Shown here one piece after another: positions 10,188-21,250 of a stretch of 64,000 nucleotides of DNA; position 1 is the stretch's first letter, and every line of letters starts with the position of its first letter. The notes beneath the pieces were generated by a model. The model did no database searches. It had not been told where the DNA came from and saw nothing but the letters and a program-made list of their open reading frames with translations. Made by a program: the position numbers and the translations under genes. This DNA comes from Chondrilla cf. caribensis (Eukaryota; Porifera; Demospongiae; Chondrillida; Chondrillidae), in contig OZ026564.1 in the NCBI GenBank assembly GCA_964020155.1, forward strand, positions 3,659,723 through 3,723,722, written 5' to 3'.

Positions 10188-12659
10188 TCAGTAGGGATAG
10201 GATGGGGGATTATCCTCAAGTGGACCCGTTGGTTGAGGATGAGAAGGAACTGGGGCTGGTTGCTGACCTGGATAGCCAACTTGCTGTTGGTAGTCTGGTT
10301 GAGGTGGGTACCCTCCTTGCTGTTGTCGGTAGTTAGGCTGTGGTTGGTACACTACTTGCTGCTGCTGAGGTTGTTGATTCATCATTGCGACAGCTACAGG
10401 ATTCGTGGCAGCGGTAGTAACAGGAGCTCTTACCACCCTTGTGGTCCTGTTCCTTTTCTGGGTGCAGATCACCACAATACAGACGATGACACATGGGACA
10501 ATAAACAGAAGCACTACAGCAATAACAACAACCATAATGATCCCAGCCACGCTAAAAGTTGTACGAGGGCTAGTTGTACTAGTAGAAATGGTGATGGATT
10601 CAGGAGGAAGTGTGCCTGTATGAGATAAGAACAAGATAATTGAAAAATACCTTAAATTGAAATGAAAAATAATATCAATTCTACAAGGTTCTTAACGTAA
10701 ATTACTAGCTCTTATTGTAACGTCAGGTGTTGAATTATATTCACCTGTACGTACATATTTAGTATGTACACATAACCACATGGGAGACTCACTTGCTACC
10801 AAACGAGTGCACCTAATCCCGATAGCTTCAATATGTGCACAGTCTGCAACTCCTAGGCCTCTGTGATTACAGTTGATCAGTTGGGATTCACTTCCTGTAC
10901 AGGTGACATCGTCCAACCAGATAGTCTGACTACTGGATCCACTACTAATGAGTGTCCAATCACTGTCATAGGCACCCTCAAACCCCATTTGCTTACAAGC
11001 AACAATAGCTTCGTTGTTCCCCCAACCATCATCACAGACAGTGCCCCATTCTCCATTGACATAAATCTCAAGACGACCAGCATAGAAGTATGTGATAGAT
11101 GTAGTACTGCCAACGAGCCTCAGTGAACCCTGCTGTAGACCTGAGAGTGTAGTGTTGATGAGATAGGTAATGTTACTGTACTAAAGACACATACACAGGG
11201 TGACTATGACTACATACATGCATGCGTATGATCATGTGATTAGGTTATACCGTATAGCGGGAAATTTTCTCGGGACAAAATCTTTGCGGATGGTTCCAAA
11301 AATGAAAATTCACACATGCTGGCCAGAGTCACGCGACAGAACAGCAAGAACGCCTAATTCGTGGATAAATTTTTGTGGATGTTAGGCCAACTGCAAAATC
11401 CGCAAAAATTTCCCGCTATACGGTACACACATAATAATCCACACTACACAATAAATACCAAGCTTTCCAATACAGATGTCATACTATGTGACTAGAGTGT
11501 TAGGTAAGGATGTAAGGGGAGACAGTAAGAAGGGAAAGCACACAATGCTTCCACTCTCAGCACATTCTTATAGAATATCACTCAACAGTTACAGTTTCCT
11601 ACTTGTGTTCACCATATCGAGTACAAAATGCCATTGGAGTGGACCTGGGAATAACCTCATATCCAATTCTACATCAGTAGTTACCATTACAATTATTATA
11701 ATTGATATTGAATTCTGTACTCACTGGAGGTTGAGCAGATAACACCAACATCTTCACTGTGACTACAAGAGCTTGAGGAGGTGAAGCAGAATTCCAGTCT
11801 ACTCTCACTACCAGTACAGGAGAAAGAGGCCATCCATTGCCCTCCTGTTCCTTCACCGAATACAGCACCGGTCAGAACTCTAATGGCATATCCATATCCC
11901 AGTTGTCTACAGGCTACTTTAGCCTCATTCAGGTCCCAACCATTGTCACAAACGGTCTGCCACTGTCCGCTACGGAACACCTCAACACGACCCTCGTTGT
12001 TTACATTGCGACCTACCAAACGAATGTCTTGACCGATACCTGTATTGACAGTTGACACAGAAGCCACTGGTGAACAACACAATACAAATTCCCCATGCAC
12101 TCACATAACTACACATACTCGAGATACTCGTCATAGTAGGGAGTGGGGGAGGGAGAACCATATAATATCATTACCGAACTCTTCTATTATAGTACGACGC
12201 AAGACTCTTCTATAACTCGGGTTCGTTCCGCTTTATGGCGTCCATGTGAAAACGGTATAATTGTTCCAGAGGGAAGCCTCACAGGCAACTTCTGGGGAGG
12301 TGGCCGCGTTTGGCAATTAGAAAGCATAATGAATGAAGCTGCAGCAAAAGCCATGATATACGGGTGGTTTGAGTTGTGAGACGAGAACGAGTTGTCGTTC
12401 GCAATTGAGCTTCTCACAGATTAATAGTTCCCATTTCTGTTAATAATGTGGCACCTACGCACGCAAAACTCAACCAACTTCCCGGATAGAACCCACTGAA
12501 TTCTCCTACGTGTTCCGCCTGGGTGACTATGCTTTGATTAACCATAGATACTCGACCTTGGATTAACACGATTAAGTGTGGCTTAACCTCTGAATACTCA
12601 CCGGGAGAAGTATTAGCCATGAAGAGAACACAGGTATAGAGGAGAACGATCAACATCAT
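10188..12659 (-). CDS. S3: two-SRCR single-pass receptor with short tail (intact)
   Basis: Exons in transcript order are 12,602-12,659 (signal, two tandem ATGs), 11,725-12,039 (SRCR-a), 10,793-11,140 (SRCR-b) and 10,188-10,615 (TM and tail). They sum to 1,149 nt (382 aa plus stop), all phase 1. The signal peptide is nearly identical to that of S1 (VLFMANTSP instead of VLFVANTSP). Both SRCR domains have six Cys. The membrane helix lies at about 264-290 (VVVIAVVLLFIVPCVIVCIV). The tail is the shortest of the intact copies, with about two Pro/Gln repeat units, and ends NPPSYPY where S1 has NPPPYPY, so the PPxY core becomes PSY. Intron 2 carries a MITE (11,248-11,425). Confidence 0.85.
11248..11425. 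mobile_element. MITE family 2, inside intron 2 of S3
   Basis: A 178-bp element with terminal inverted repeats, TACCGTATAGCGGGAAATTT on the left and its complement AAATTTCCCGCTATACGGTA on the right, with TA at both edges as expected for Tc1/mariner-type insertion. It has no coding capacity. A second, degraded copy lies at 34,704-34,877. Confidence 0.85.
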
Positions 12660-12782
12660 GGATTTCACGATCTGCAATCTTTTGATAATGTCAAACGACA
12701 GAAAACGTGAGGGACTCGTAACGCCCACAAGAGTTCGGAGTGGTGTTGGTCATACATCAAGTCATGTGACTAACACGCTCTT

Positions 12783-14195
12783 TCACACCCAAACTGCTGC
12801 TGGTAGTCTGACGGAGGAGGGTACCCTCCTTGCTGCTGCTGAGGCTGTTGATCCACCATTACAACAGCTACAGTAGTTCCTGCAGCAGCGGTGACAGGAG
12901 CACTTGCAGTCCTTCTGGCCCTCTTCCTTCCTACACAGTACACCATTACAATACAAATGATGACACGTGTGATACAGCACAGAAACACTGCATCAATAAC
13001 AACGACCACAATGACCCCAAACTAACTAACAAGGGGTGGGTGGAAGTGGAAAAAGGAGTTGTACAATTAAGAATGGTGACTGATTCAGAATGAAGCATGC
13101 CTGCATGAGATAAAAACAACATAACAAGTAATTCGAAAATACACGAAATGAAATTTAAATAATATCAGGGCTGCCACAGAACGATGACTAATGAGTAATT
13201 CAAGTATAGGAGTGACAGCCCCACAAGGTTCTTAATGTAAAATACTAGCTATTATTGTAACATCAACTGTTGAATTCCATACACCTGTACGTACATATTT
13301 AGTACATACACATAGCCACATGAGAGACTCACTTATTACAGAACGAGTGCACCTCATGTTACGTACTGTGAATTCAGTGAAACAAATTGCGGCGGATTAA
13401 CGAGTAGTTACTGTATCTATCTGTTATATATTGTATGCATCATGCTTACATGTGTCAGGGTATTGCGAATTTCCATTACTGTATATACGTAGTTATTGCA
13501 ATTTCCAGTGCAAAACCACATAGGAGACTCACTTGGAGTGAATGACCGCGAGTGCACCTGATCCCGATATCTTCACTATGTCCACAGTTTTCCACTCCTG
13601 GCCTCTGTGATTACAGTTGATCAGTTGGGATTCACTCCTTGTACAGGTGACATCGTCCAACCAGATAGTCTGACTTCTGGATCCCTACTAATGAATGTCC
13701 AATCACTGTCATAGGCACCTTCAAACCCCATCTGCATGCAAGCAACATTAGCTTCAGTTTTCCCCCAGTAATCATCACAGATGGTGCCCCATTCTCCATT
13801 GACATAAATCTCAAGACGACCAGCATAGATCTAGAGGGGTGTGGAATAAAAGAAGCTGCCAACAAGCCTCAGTTAACCCTGCTGTAGACCTGAGAGTGTA
13901 GCGTGGATGAGATAGGTAATGTTACTGTACTAAAATTAATACACATACACAGGGTGACTATGACTACATACATGCATATACATGATTATGTGATTACATA
14001 ATACGTAAATGATTACACACACCACATGCACAATAAATACCAACCTTCCTGAAACAGATGTCATACTATGTGACTACAGTGTTAAGTGTATCTCTTTGTA
14101 CGGAAGACCCACTTAACCTTTGAAAACTCACCGGCCGCAGGAGAAGTATTAGCCATGAAGAGAACACAGGTATATAGGAGAACGACCAACATCAT
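12783..14195 (-). pseudogene. S4: degraded SRCR-TM pseudogene
   Basis: The signal exon is 14,132-14,195 (two ATGs, LYTCVLFMANTSPAA, good phase-1 donor). The SRCR-b exon (about 13,521-13,889) has TAA in its first codons (as in S0b), a lost base near 13,592 (CTCCTGGCCTC against CTCCTAGGCCTC) and further indels. A short MITE remnant and 130 bp of extra sequence split a duplicated donor end at 13,331-13,520. SRCR-a is missing. The tail exon (12,783-13,100) keeps the membrane helix and one or two repeats, then joins the 5' flank of S3 and ends GCERAC. Non-functional. Confidence 0.75.
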
Positions 14196-15320
14196 CGAGT
14201 TCACAACCCTGCAATCTTGGATAATGTCAAACAACAGAGAGCTTCGAGGGACTAGTCCTCATAATGCTCCTGGTCTCGCATAGCCAGCCCTTTTCCCCGA
14301 TCACTGCCTTTCTCCGGCTTCCAAATAAGGAAGTGATGAGGGTCCAGTCATGCTAGGTACTGGATTGAAAACATTACAGTTAACAAGCTGTACCACTGTG
14401 AAGTACACGAGCGTATTTACAAGCCCAGTAATGATTTAGTTTTTATCATTATTATTTAGTTATTTTCATAATTTTTAAGATTTTTATTATAATTCATTTG
14501 TAATGATTTAGTGGGTATTCATAGGGGACTTTATATAAAGGCTCTCCACTGTTCACCTCCTACTTAGCCAATGAAGTACATACACTGTAAAAATACTGGT
14601 GGAAATCCTCCATTATTGGTGGATTAGATGAATTGTATGTATCACCATATTATGGTCAAGATTTTTTGTAGTAGGCAGTGCAAATAATTCATGGGGGCTT
14701 GTGACATGTATGTTTGTTTGCATAATATGTACATGCACCTTAGTAGAACAGCCAAGCAAACACACCACCACCTCCCCTGGCCACACACAAACGTATGTAC
14801 AATCTTGCCACGCTACACTTTATTGCATTCATTTTGTCTTGTCACCAATAACAACCATGACAATAGTTGAGCAGGTGATGACACATTCATCAAATCCACC
14901 AGTGTTTTTACAGTGATAGGCTCAATCTTATCCATGTGCTGTAATACTATTATACATGCATATCCATCAGATATGATAAAACTCGGCAAAATGATATTAT
15001 CTTCACACCATCATAACATGAATATGCACATGTATCAATGAAATACTATAATAAGTATAAAGTAATAAATAAAATAGTGTAAAATTACTAAAACTATAGT
15101 GATATGTTGAGGATGCAACTACATTGACAAATACGTATGACAATGATTCTATAATTTATAATAATACTAATACTGTCCGTGTACTTTATAAATCATACAT
15201 TGTCATCAGAATAACTAAAAATACCTATAATATATATATGTGATATTAAGAACTGAGCAGGCATGTAGTCAAGGAATACCACTACAGGAAAGGAGTAGAA
15301 GAGTGTGTCAATCAGCAGAG
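14196..15320. repeat. Duplicated intergenic block (copy at 1,412-2,516)
   Basis: No gene is seen. This is the second copy of the block described at 1,412-2,516, with scattered substitutions and small indels. Confidence 0.75.
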
Positions 15321-16405
15321 TCAGTAGGGATACGGTGGGGGGTTATCCTCATCAGGATCTGTTGCCCGAGGATGAGAAGGAACTGGGGCTGGTTGCCGAC
15401 CTTGATAGCCAACTTGCTGCTGATAGTCTGGCTGAGGTGGGTACCCTATTTGCTGCTGTTGGTAGTCCAGCTGAGGTGGGTACCCTCTTTGCTGCTGCTG
15501 GTAGTCTGGCTGAGGTGGGTACCCTCTTTGCTGCTGCTGGTAGTCTGGCTGAGGTGGGTACCCTCTTTGCTGCTGCTGGTAGTCCGGCTGAGGTGGGTAC
15601 CCTCTTTGCTGCTGCTGGTAGTCCGGCTGAGGTGGGTACCCTCTTTGCTGCTGCTGGTAGTCCAGCTGAGGTGGGTACCCTCTTTGCTGCTGCTGGTAGT
15701 CCAGCTGAGGTGGGTACCCTCTTTGCTGCTGTTGGTAGTCCGGCTGAGGTGGGTATCCTCCTTGCTGCTGTTGGTAGTTAGGCTGTGGTTAGTACACTAC
15801 TTGCTGCTGCTGAGGCTGTTGTTTCACCATTGCGACAGCTACAGTAGTTCCTGCAGTGGTGGTGACAGGAGCTCTTACCACCCTTGCAGTGCTCTTCCTT
15901 TGCTTGGCGCAGATCACCACAACAATGCAGACGATGACACACGGGACAACACACAAAAATACTACAGCAATAACAACACCCGTTATGATCCCGAACACGC
16001 CTGGATCATAATGGGTGTTGAAGTTGTACTAGTAGAAATGGTGACAGATTCAGGAGGAAGTGTCCCTGTATGAAGAGCAAGAAGAAGAACAAGATAACAA
16101 GTACTTCAAAATATACACGAAATTGAAATGAAAATAATATCAGGGTTGCCACAGAGAGAAAGATGACTAATGAGTAATTCGAGCATGCATGGGAGCGGCA
16201 GCCCCACATGGTTCTTAACGTAAATTACTAGCTATTATTGTAACATCAACTGTTGGATTCTATACACCTATACGTACATATTTAGTACATACACATAACC
16301 ACCATGAGAGACTCACTTGTTACAGAACGAGTGCACCTAATCCCGTTATCTTCACTATGTTGACAGTTTTCAACTCCTAGGCCTCTGTGATTACAGTTGA
16401 TCAGT
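15321..16405 (-). pseudogene. S5: truncated SRCR-TM pseudogene with long repeat tail
   Basis: The tail exon (about 15,321-16,065) has about ten repeats, the longest array in the window, but has two lesions. One C is lost before the membrane helix near 16,010 (CCTGGATC against CCTGGGATC in S1), which frameshifts into a stop. A G-to-A change near 15,790 (GGTTAGTAC against GGTTGGTAC) turns the TGG-derived codon into TAA after QQQQVVY. SRCR-b survives only from its donor near 16,318 to 16,405, where it joins unrelated flank sequence. No SRCR-a or signal exon follows. The repeat array past the stop is otherwise well kept, so inactivation may be recent. Confidence 0.8.
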
Positions 16406-16692
16406 TGATCATTGCACGCTTACGTCACAAATCGCCTGCAACCTACAGTATTTTCGCAAGTCATGCTTTGTATCAGGTAGGTCATGAGGGTGCAGTGCAC
16501 GGGCGACCGGATATATAATAACATATATATAATACACTGTACATAATTATTATTATTAGTCAAAGCACACCACACAGGTACGTAACTTTGAAGTGGGAAA
16601 GTTTACACTACGCTATATTATTGTTATGCAAATCAGCTGAGTCAGTATAGCCACACGGTGCAGATTTTTCCTCAGTTGGAAAAGTTAAGCGG
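16406..16692. other. Duplicated flank joined to the broken S5 exon
   Basis: Sequence from about 16,415 (CGCTTACGTCACAAATCGCC) matches 5,520-5,640, and bases 16,550-16,690 match 5,840-5,980 and 22,620-22,770. No gene is seen. Confidence 0.6.
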
Positions 16693-19141
16693 TTATGGAT
16701 AATGAGGAACTGGGGCTGGCTGTTGACCTGGATAGTTGAACTGCTGTTGGTAGCTGGGTGGAGGTGGGTACCCTCCTTGCTGCTGTTGGTAGTCCAGCTG
16801 AGGTGGGTACCCTCCTAGCTTCTGCTGTTGGTAGTCTGGCTGTGGTGGGTACCCTCCTTGCTGCTGCTGAGACTGTTGATCCACCATTATGACAGCTACA
16901 GTATTTTCAGCAGCAGTGGTGACAGGAGCACTTGCAGTCCTTCTGGCCCTCTTCCTTCGCTTAGCACAGCACACTGCAACAATGCAGATGATGACACACA
17001 GGAGGCCACACAGAAACACTGCAGCAATAACGACACCCACAATGATCCCAGTCATGCTGGAAGTTGTACTAGTAGAAATGGTGACTGGTTCAGGAGGACG
17101 TGTGCCTGTATGAGATAAAACAAAATTTAGACTGAGGTTAAATTTCAATGCAGCTCAAAGTCATGATTCATTTTCACTTTCTATTTCAATTTCAATTCAA
17201 CATATTAACATTGATTGATGTTTGGTTCCGAACTTGAAATTTCCACTGATCATACCATAAATTCAACTGTATCATTAGTTACAGATGTGATGACTGTTTG
17301 GACTCTCACTAGGCTAGCACACAAATGAACCACATGGGAGACTCACTTGCTATCAAGTAAGTACATCTAATTCCAATATCATCACTATGTCCACAGTCTT
17401 CAACTCCTAGGCCTCCGTGATTACAGTTGATCAGTTGGGATTCACTTCCTGTACAGGTCACATCGTCCAACCAGATCTGACTACTGGATCCACTACTCCT
17501 GAGTGTCCAATCACTGTCATAGGCACCTTCAAACCCCATCTGCTTACAAGCAACGTTAGCTTCATTGTCCCCCCAGCCATCATCACAGACGGTGCCCCAT
17601 TCTCCATTGACATAAATCTCAAGACGACCAGCATAGAGGGATATGGAAGAAGAGGAACTGCCAGCAAGCCTCAGTGAACCCTGCTGTAGACCTAAGGGTG
17701 AAGAATGGATTGCAAAAGTTGTGGTAATACAAAGTATTACTCAACAGTAGTATTATACAGAATACCCATTCATCAGTTAGTTGTATGTAGTACTACAATA
17801 TAAGCGAGGTTAGCCCAAGTAGTTATGTTCCCACTTACATTTACCACTAAGTTCATAGGGACAAAATTAAAAATGGCTGCAGCTGTTGGTTACAAAGGTT
17901 GATTCAGTGGCAATGGGAAACAACAGGGAGTATACTTGGGATTACCTGTGCTCGGAAAAGCCAAGGAATATACTGATGGAATGTACACTGTCAGAGTGAG
18001 TGGTTGTGTAACACTTTCTGTTCTGGGAGGCTAAGTCAACCATTGTACACATATTATTGTGTATATAATTGAATATTAAAGGTGGGAGTCTACTCAAGAC
18101 ATGTATAACAGCTGGTGGGAGGATTACAGAGCTGGGTCATTTCAATTTTAATTACACTTAATTACTTTACAATCTTAAAGCTTTATCGAACTAAATGATA
18201 CAAACAACTACTTCAACACACTGCCATTCAAAGGCATTATACCTATGCATGTTTTTACATATATGTTTCTAAAATTAATTATAATAGCAATCTGTAATCT
18301 GATTGGGTGCCTGAAATGAAGCACAGCAGAACAGAAAGTGACATAGGAGACACTTTCTCAGTTCTTGCTGGTGGATAAAGGGCCAACTATGCCAGATTAA
18401 TAGTGAACCTGGCAACTGCATGTGAATCAGTTGAAAGTCAACCTGGTGACAATGAATCTTTTATCCAATTCCATATTTAACTACGTATTATATGTGCTAT
18501 TATTAAATACTCTAATATGTGAAACTCTGCACTCACTAGAGGTTGAGCAGATAACACCAGCATCTTCGCTGTGAGAACAGCGTATGCGTATTCCAAATAA
18601 TGAAATCAGGAAGACACAGTCATGCAATCTTCTCTCGCTACCAGTACAAAGGATGCTGCCTTCCCACTGTCCACCAGTTCCTCTCCCGAATCTAGCATGG
18701 GTCACAGCCCTAATAGCATGTCCATATCCCAGTTGTCTACAGGCTACGTCAGCATCATTCAGGCCCCAACCATTGTCACAAACAGTCTGCCACTGTCCGC
18801 TATGGAACACCTCAACACGACCCTCATTGGCAACACGACCACCTACCAAACGTATGTCCTGAGCACTACCTGTAGAAGAGGTTGAAACAGAAGTTACTGA
18901 TGAATAAGACACATCACTATCCAATGGCTTTGAGTATAGAAGGCGTTCATGATAGCATACGACTAGATTAAATATATTTTTTTGAAAAAAAACTATGATA
19001 ATGAGAGAAACCACACTGGATGGGTTCTTCCATGCATGTTCCACCTTGATTCATATGATTGAGAGTGCATGTGGCTTAACACTCACTGGTAGTAGCAGTA
19101 GCCACAAGAAAAACACAGATGCAGAGGGAAACGGTCAACAT
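16693..19141 (-). CDS. S6: two-SRCR single-pass receptor (intact)
   Basis: Exons in transcript order are 19,087-19,141 (signal, MLTVSLCICVFLVATATT), 18,537-18,869 (SRCR-a), 17,347-17,691 (SRCR-b) and 16,693-17,105 (TM and tail). They sum to 1,146 nt (381 aa plus stop), all phase 1. SRCR-a has a six-residue insertion near its C-terminus (LISLFGIRIRC). SRCR-b lost one codon in SSSQIWLDD (sisters have [10 protein letters not shown]). The membrane helix lies at about 262-288 with four or more Cys, then KRRKRARR. The tail has three to four 13-residue repeats and ends PAPVPHYP without a PPxY. Intron 2 (17,692-18,536) is shared with S8. Confidence 0.85.
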
Positions 19142-20458
19142 CCTCAAATTTACAGCCTTGAAACAGTAATAGTCGGTCCTTGTGATCAAGAGAAAACCCT
19201 GAGACAGTAATGAACTGTTCCGTTCTGCAGGCAAGCAGGTTGAGTGTCACTGAAATAAACTGCTGTTTACGGCTCTCTCTTATATTATAAACTGGACATA
19301 ATATTATATTGAACTGAAAATTGTGTACATAGATAAAAGAAATTTAAACGTGAATTGAAAATAGAACATGACCGATGATTTGGATTCAACACAACAATCA
19401 TGACTCAGCCATCTACTGTTGTACTGTAACCTGCCTGGCCATGGACTATAAGAGCCTCAGAAGTTGCAGTTGCTAGAGGAGGGGAAGAAACATATTATAT
19501 TGCTCCTTCTTATCTCTAAGGTTACACCATGCAATCAATCTCAGAGGACTTACAACCTTGGATGCCCCAGACATTCTAGGAGGTGTATGTCCTGGCATGC
19601 TTCCCTCCCAAGATCAATACCATAATATATAGATAGAACCCCGACTTGATCATATAAAAGACAGTAAATCTAAACTCACGAGCACATGCAAACTAATTAT
19701 TCTTCATCAGGTCTTTCACCATTTCCTTCATAACAGCTAGCATGCTTGGGGTTTATGTGTGCAGAGTCTGAGTGCACCATTTACTGCATCCATATTATAC
19801 ATATAGGACCAGTACAATTTTGTATCTGTCAATCTTAAGTATTTACATCAGTGTTGGGCAATTATTACATAATATTCAGTATATTAGAAAATACTTCTAA
19901 CTTTTAGTCATTATAATATTATTGCATGGACATTCATCTGAGATTATGCAAAGGCAATGTCAATAATACTGTCCATTCAAGTAACAACTATAGGTCATTA
20001 TCAAATAAGTGCATGCCTATATGTGTGAACATGCCTTTTTTGATTAGCCATTGATACTTCTCCACTCCCATGCAATTGAATAAGCACTTATTACATATGA
20101 GACCATAGACTAGAGTGTCCATGATGGAACCAATGTAAACTAAAGATGGTTTTATCAGCCATTTTTATTTGAATTTGAATACAGTTTAATCACTTCTCGA
20201 AATGGGTGATAATTAGCAAATAGCTCTGACCTTTCTACTGTCCACAATTCAATAGTGATAATAATTGCAATGTTTACAATGGATATAGTGTTAGATTGTG
20301 GAATTTAGGATACACGTACACTACTTCACACAACCATCAATATATACCATATATATAGTCAGTTACAGTAAATTAATACATATGATTTAGTCAATATTAG
20401 TGAAACTGAATCAGCAGAAGAATGTACATACACCATTCGTGCTATATCACTATTGGTG
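19142..20458. repeat. Duplicated intergenic block (copy at 25,299-26,598)
   Basis: No gene is seen. This is the spacer between the S6 signal exon and the S7 tail, and it aligns throughout with 25,299-26,598. Shared landmarks are CAATCTCAGAGGACTTACAA (19,538 and 25,678) and GGTGTATGTCCTGGCATGC (19,581 and 25,724). Confidence 0.75.
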
Positions 20459-20960
20459 TCAATCAACTGAGTCAGTAAAGGCACAGTACGGTGGGGGTTC
20501 ATCTTCAGTCAGATCAGTTGGTTGACAATGAGGAGGTACCAGGTCTGGTTGCTGAGCTGGATAGCCAGTTTGTGGGTTGTAGGCTGGTGGAGGTGTGTGC
20601 CCTTGCTCCTGTTGCTGGTTGCTGGCCTCCAGTGTGAACCTCCGAAAGCTTTGCCGTTGCTGTTGGTGGTTAGGCCGAGGTGGGTGCCCTCGTTGCCGTT
20701 GTCGCTGGTAGTTAGGCTGGGATGGGGGGCCTCTTTGTTGCTGTAGCTGGTGGTTAGGCTGGGATGGGGGCCCTCTTTGTTGGTGCTGATGATGGCTAGG
20801 TTGAGGTGGGTGCACCCTTTGCTGTTGCTGAGGCTGTTGATTCACCATTCGAACCACTGCATTACTTCGGGTTGTTCTGGTGACAGGAGCTCTTGGCATG
20901 ATAGTTCCCCCCTTAAGCTTCCTTTTAGCATATATAAGACAAGACACCGACCACACATAT
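20459..20960 (-). pseudogene. S7: tail-only SRCR-TM pseudogene
   Basis: Only the last exon remains. It codes APVTRTTRSNAVVRMVNQQP, Pro/Gln/His-rich repeats and the ending DEPPPYCAFTDSVD (PPxY kept), closely like S9 and S10. The upstream side breaks inside the membrane helix near 20,960, where inverted SRCR-relic sequence begins. No acceptor, SRCR or signal exon follows. The 16.6-20.95 kb duplication block ends here. Confidence 0.75.
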
Positions 20961-20989
20961 TAAAATGATCAAAAATACAATACCAATCA

Positions 20990-21250
20990 CAATTTGCGTT
21001 GTTGTACGCGGGTGCATGCATGCAGAGCAGTCTAATCACGTGCACAGCACGTGCGTTTCACCCGACAACACTTCTGATATCTGCAAAGATCTTTGGGGGG
21101 ACATTGAAGCTAATGCTGATTGCAGACAGATGTGGTTTGGGCGAGTTTCCGCCAGTGATTTGATGTTCTGGACCAGTGAATCGAGCAACCACACAGCCTA
21201 TCTGGTTGCACAATGTCACCTGTGCAGGGAGTGAGGCTCAACTGATCAAC
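20990..21250 (+). pseudogene. Inverted SRCR exon relic, copy 1
   Basis: The plus-strand frame reads DICKDLWGDIEANADCRQMW and then HTAYLVAQCHLCRE before a stop. It aligns with the middle of SRCR-b (DICDDGWGDNEANVACKQMG and [14 protein letters not shown]) but on the opposite strand from the receptors. It is preceded by CACGTGCACAGCACGTG (21,037-21,053). No splice-competent exon is evident. Copies lie at 29,160-29,400 and 32,197-32,464. Confidence 0.65.

Noticed and set aside
18995..19210. Plus-strand frame over the S6 signal exon
   Set aside because: Shadow of the signal exon and its flank; no domain.
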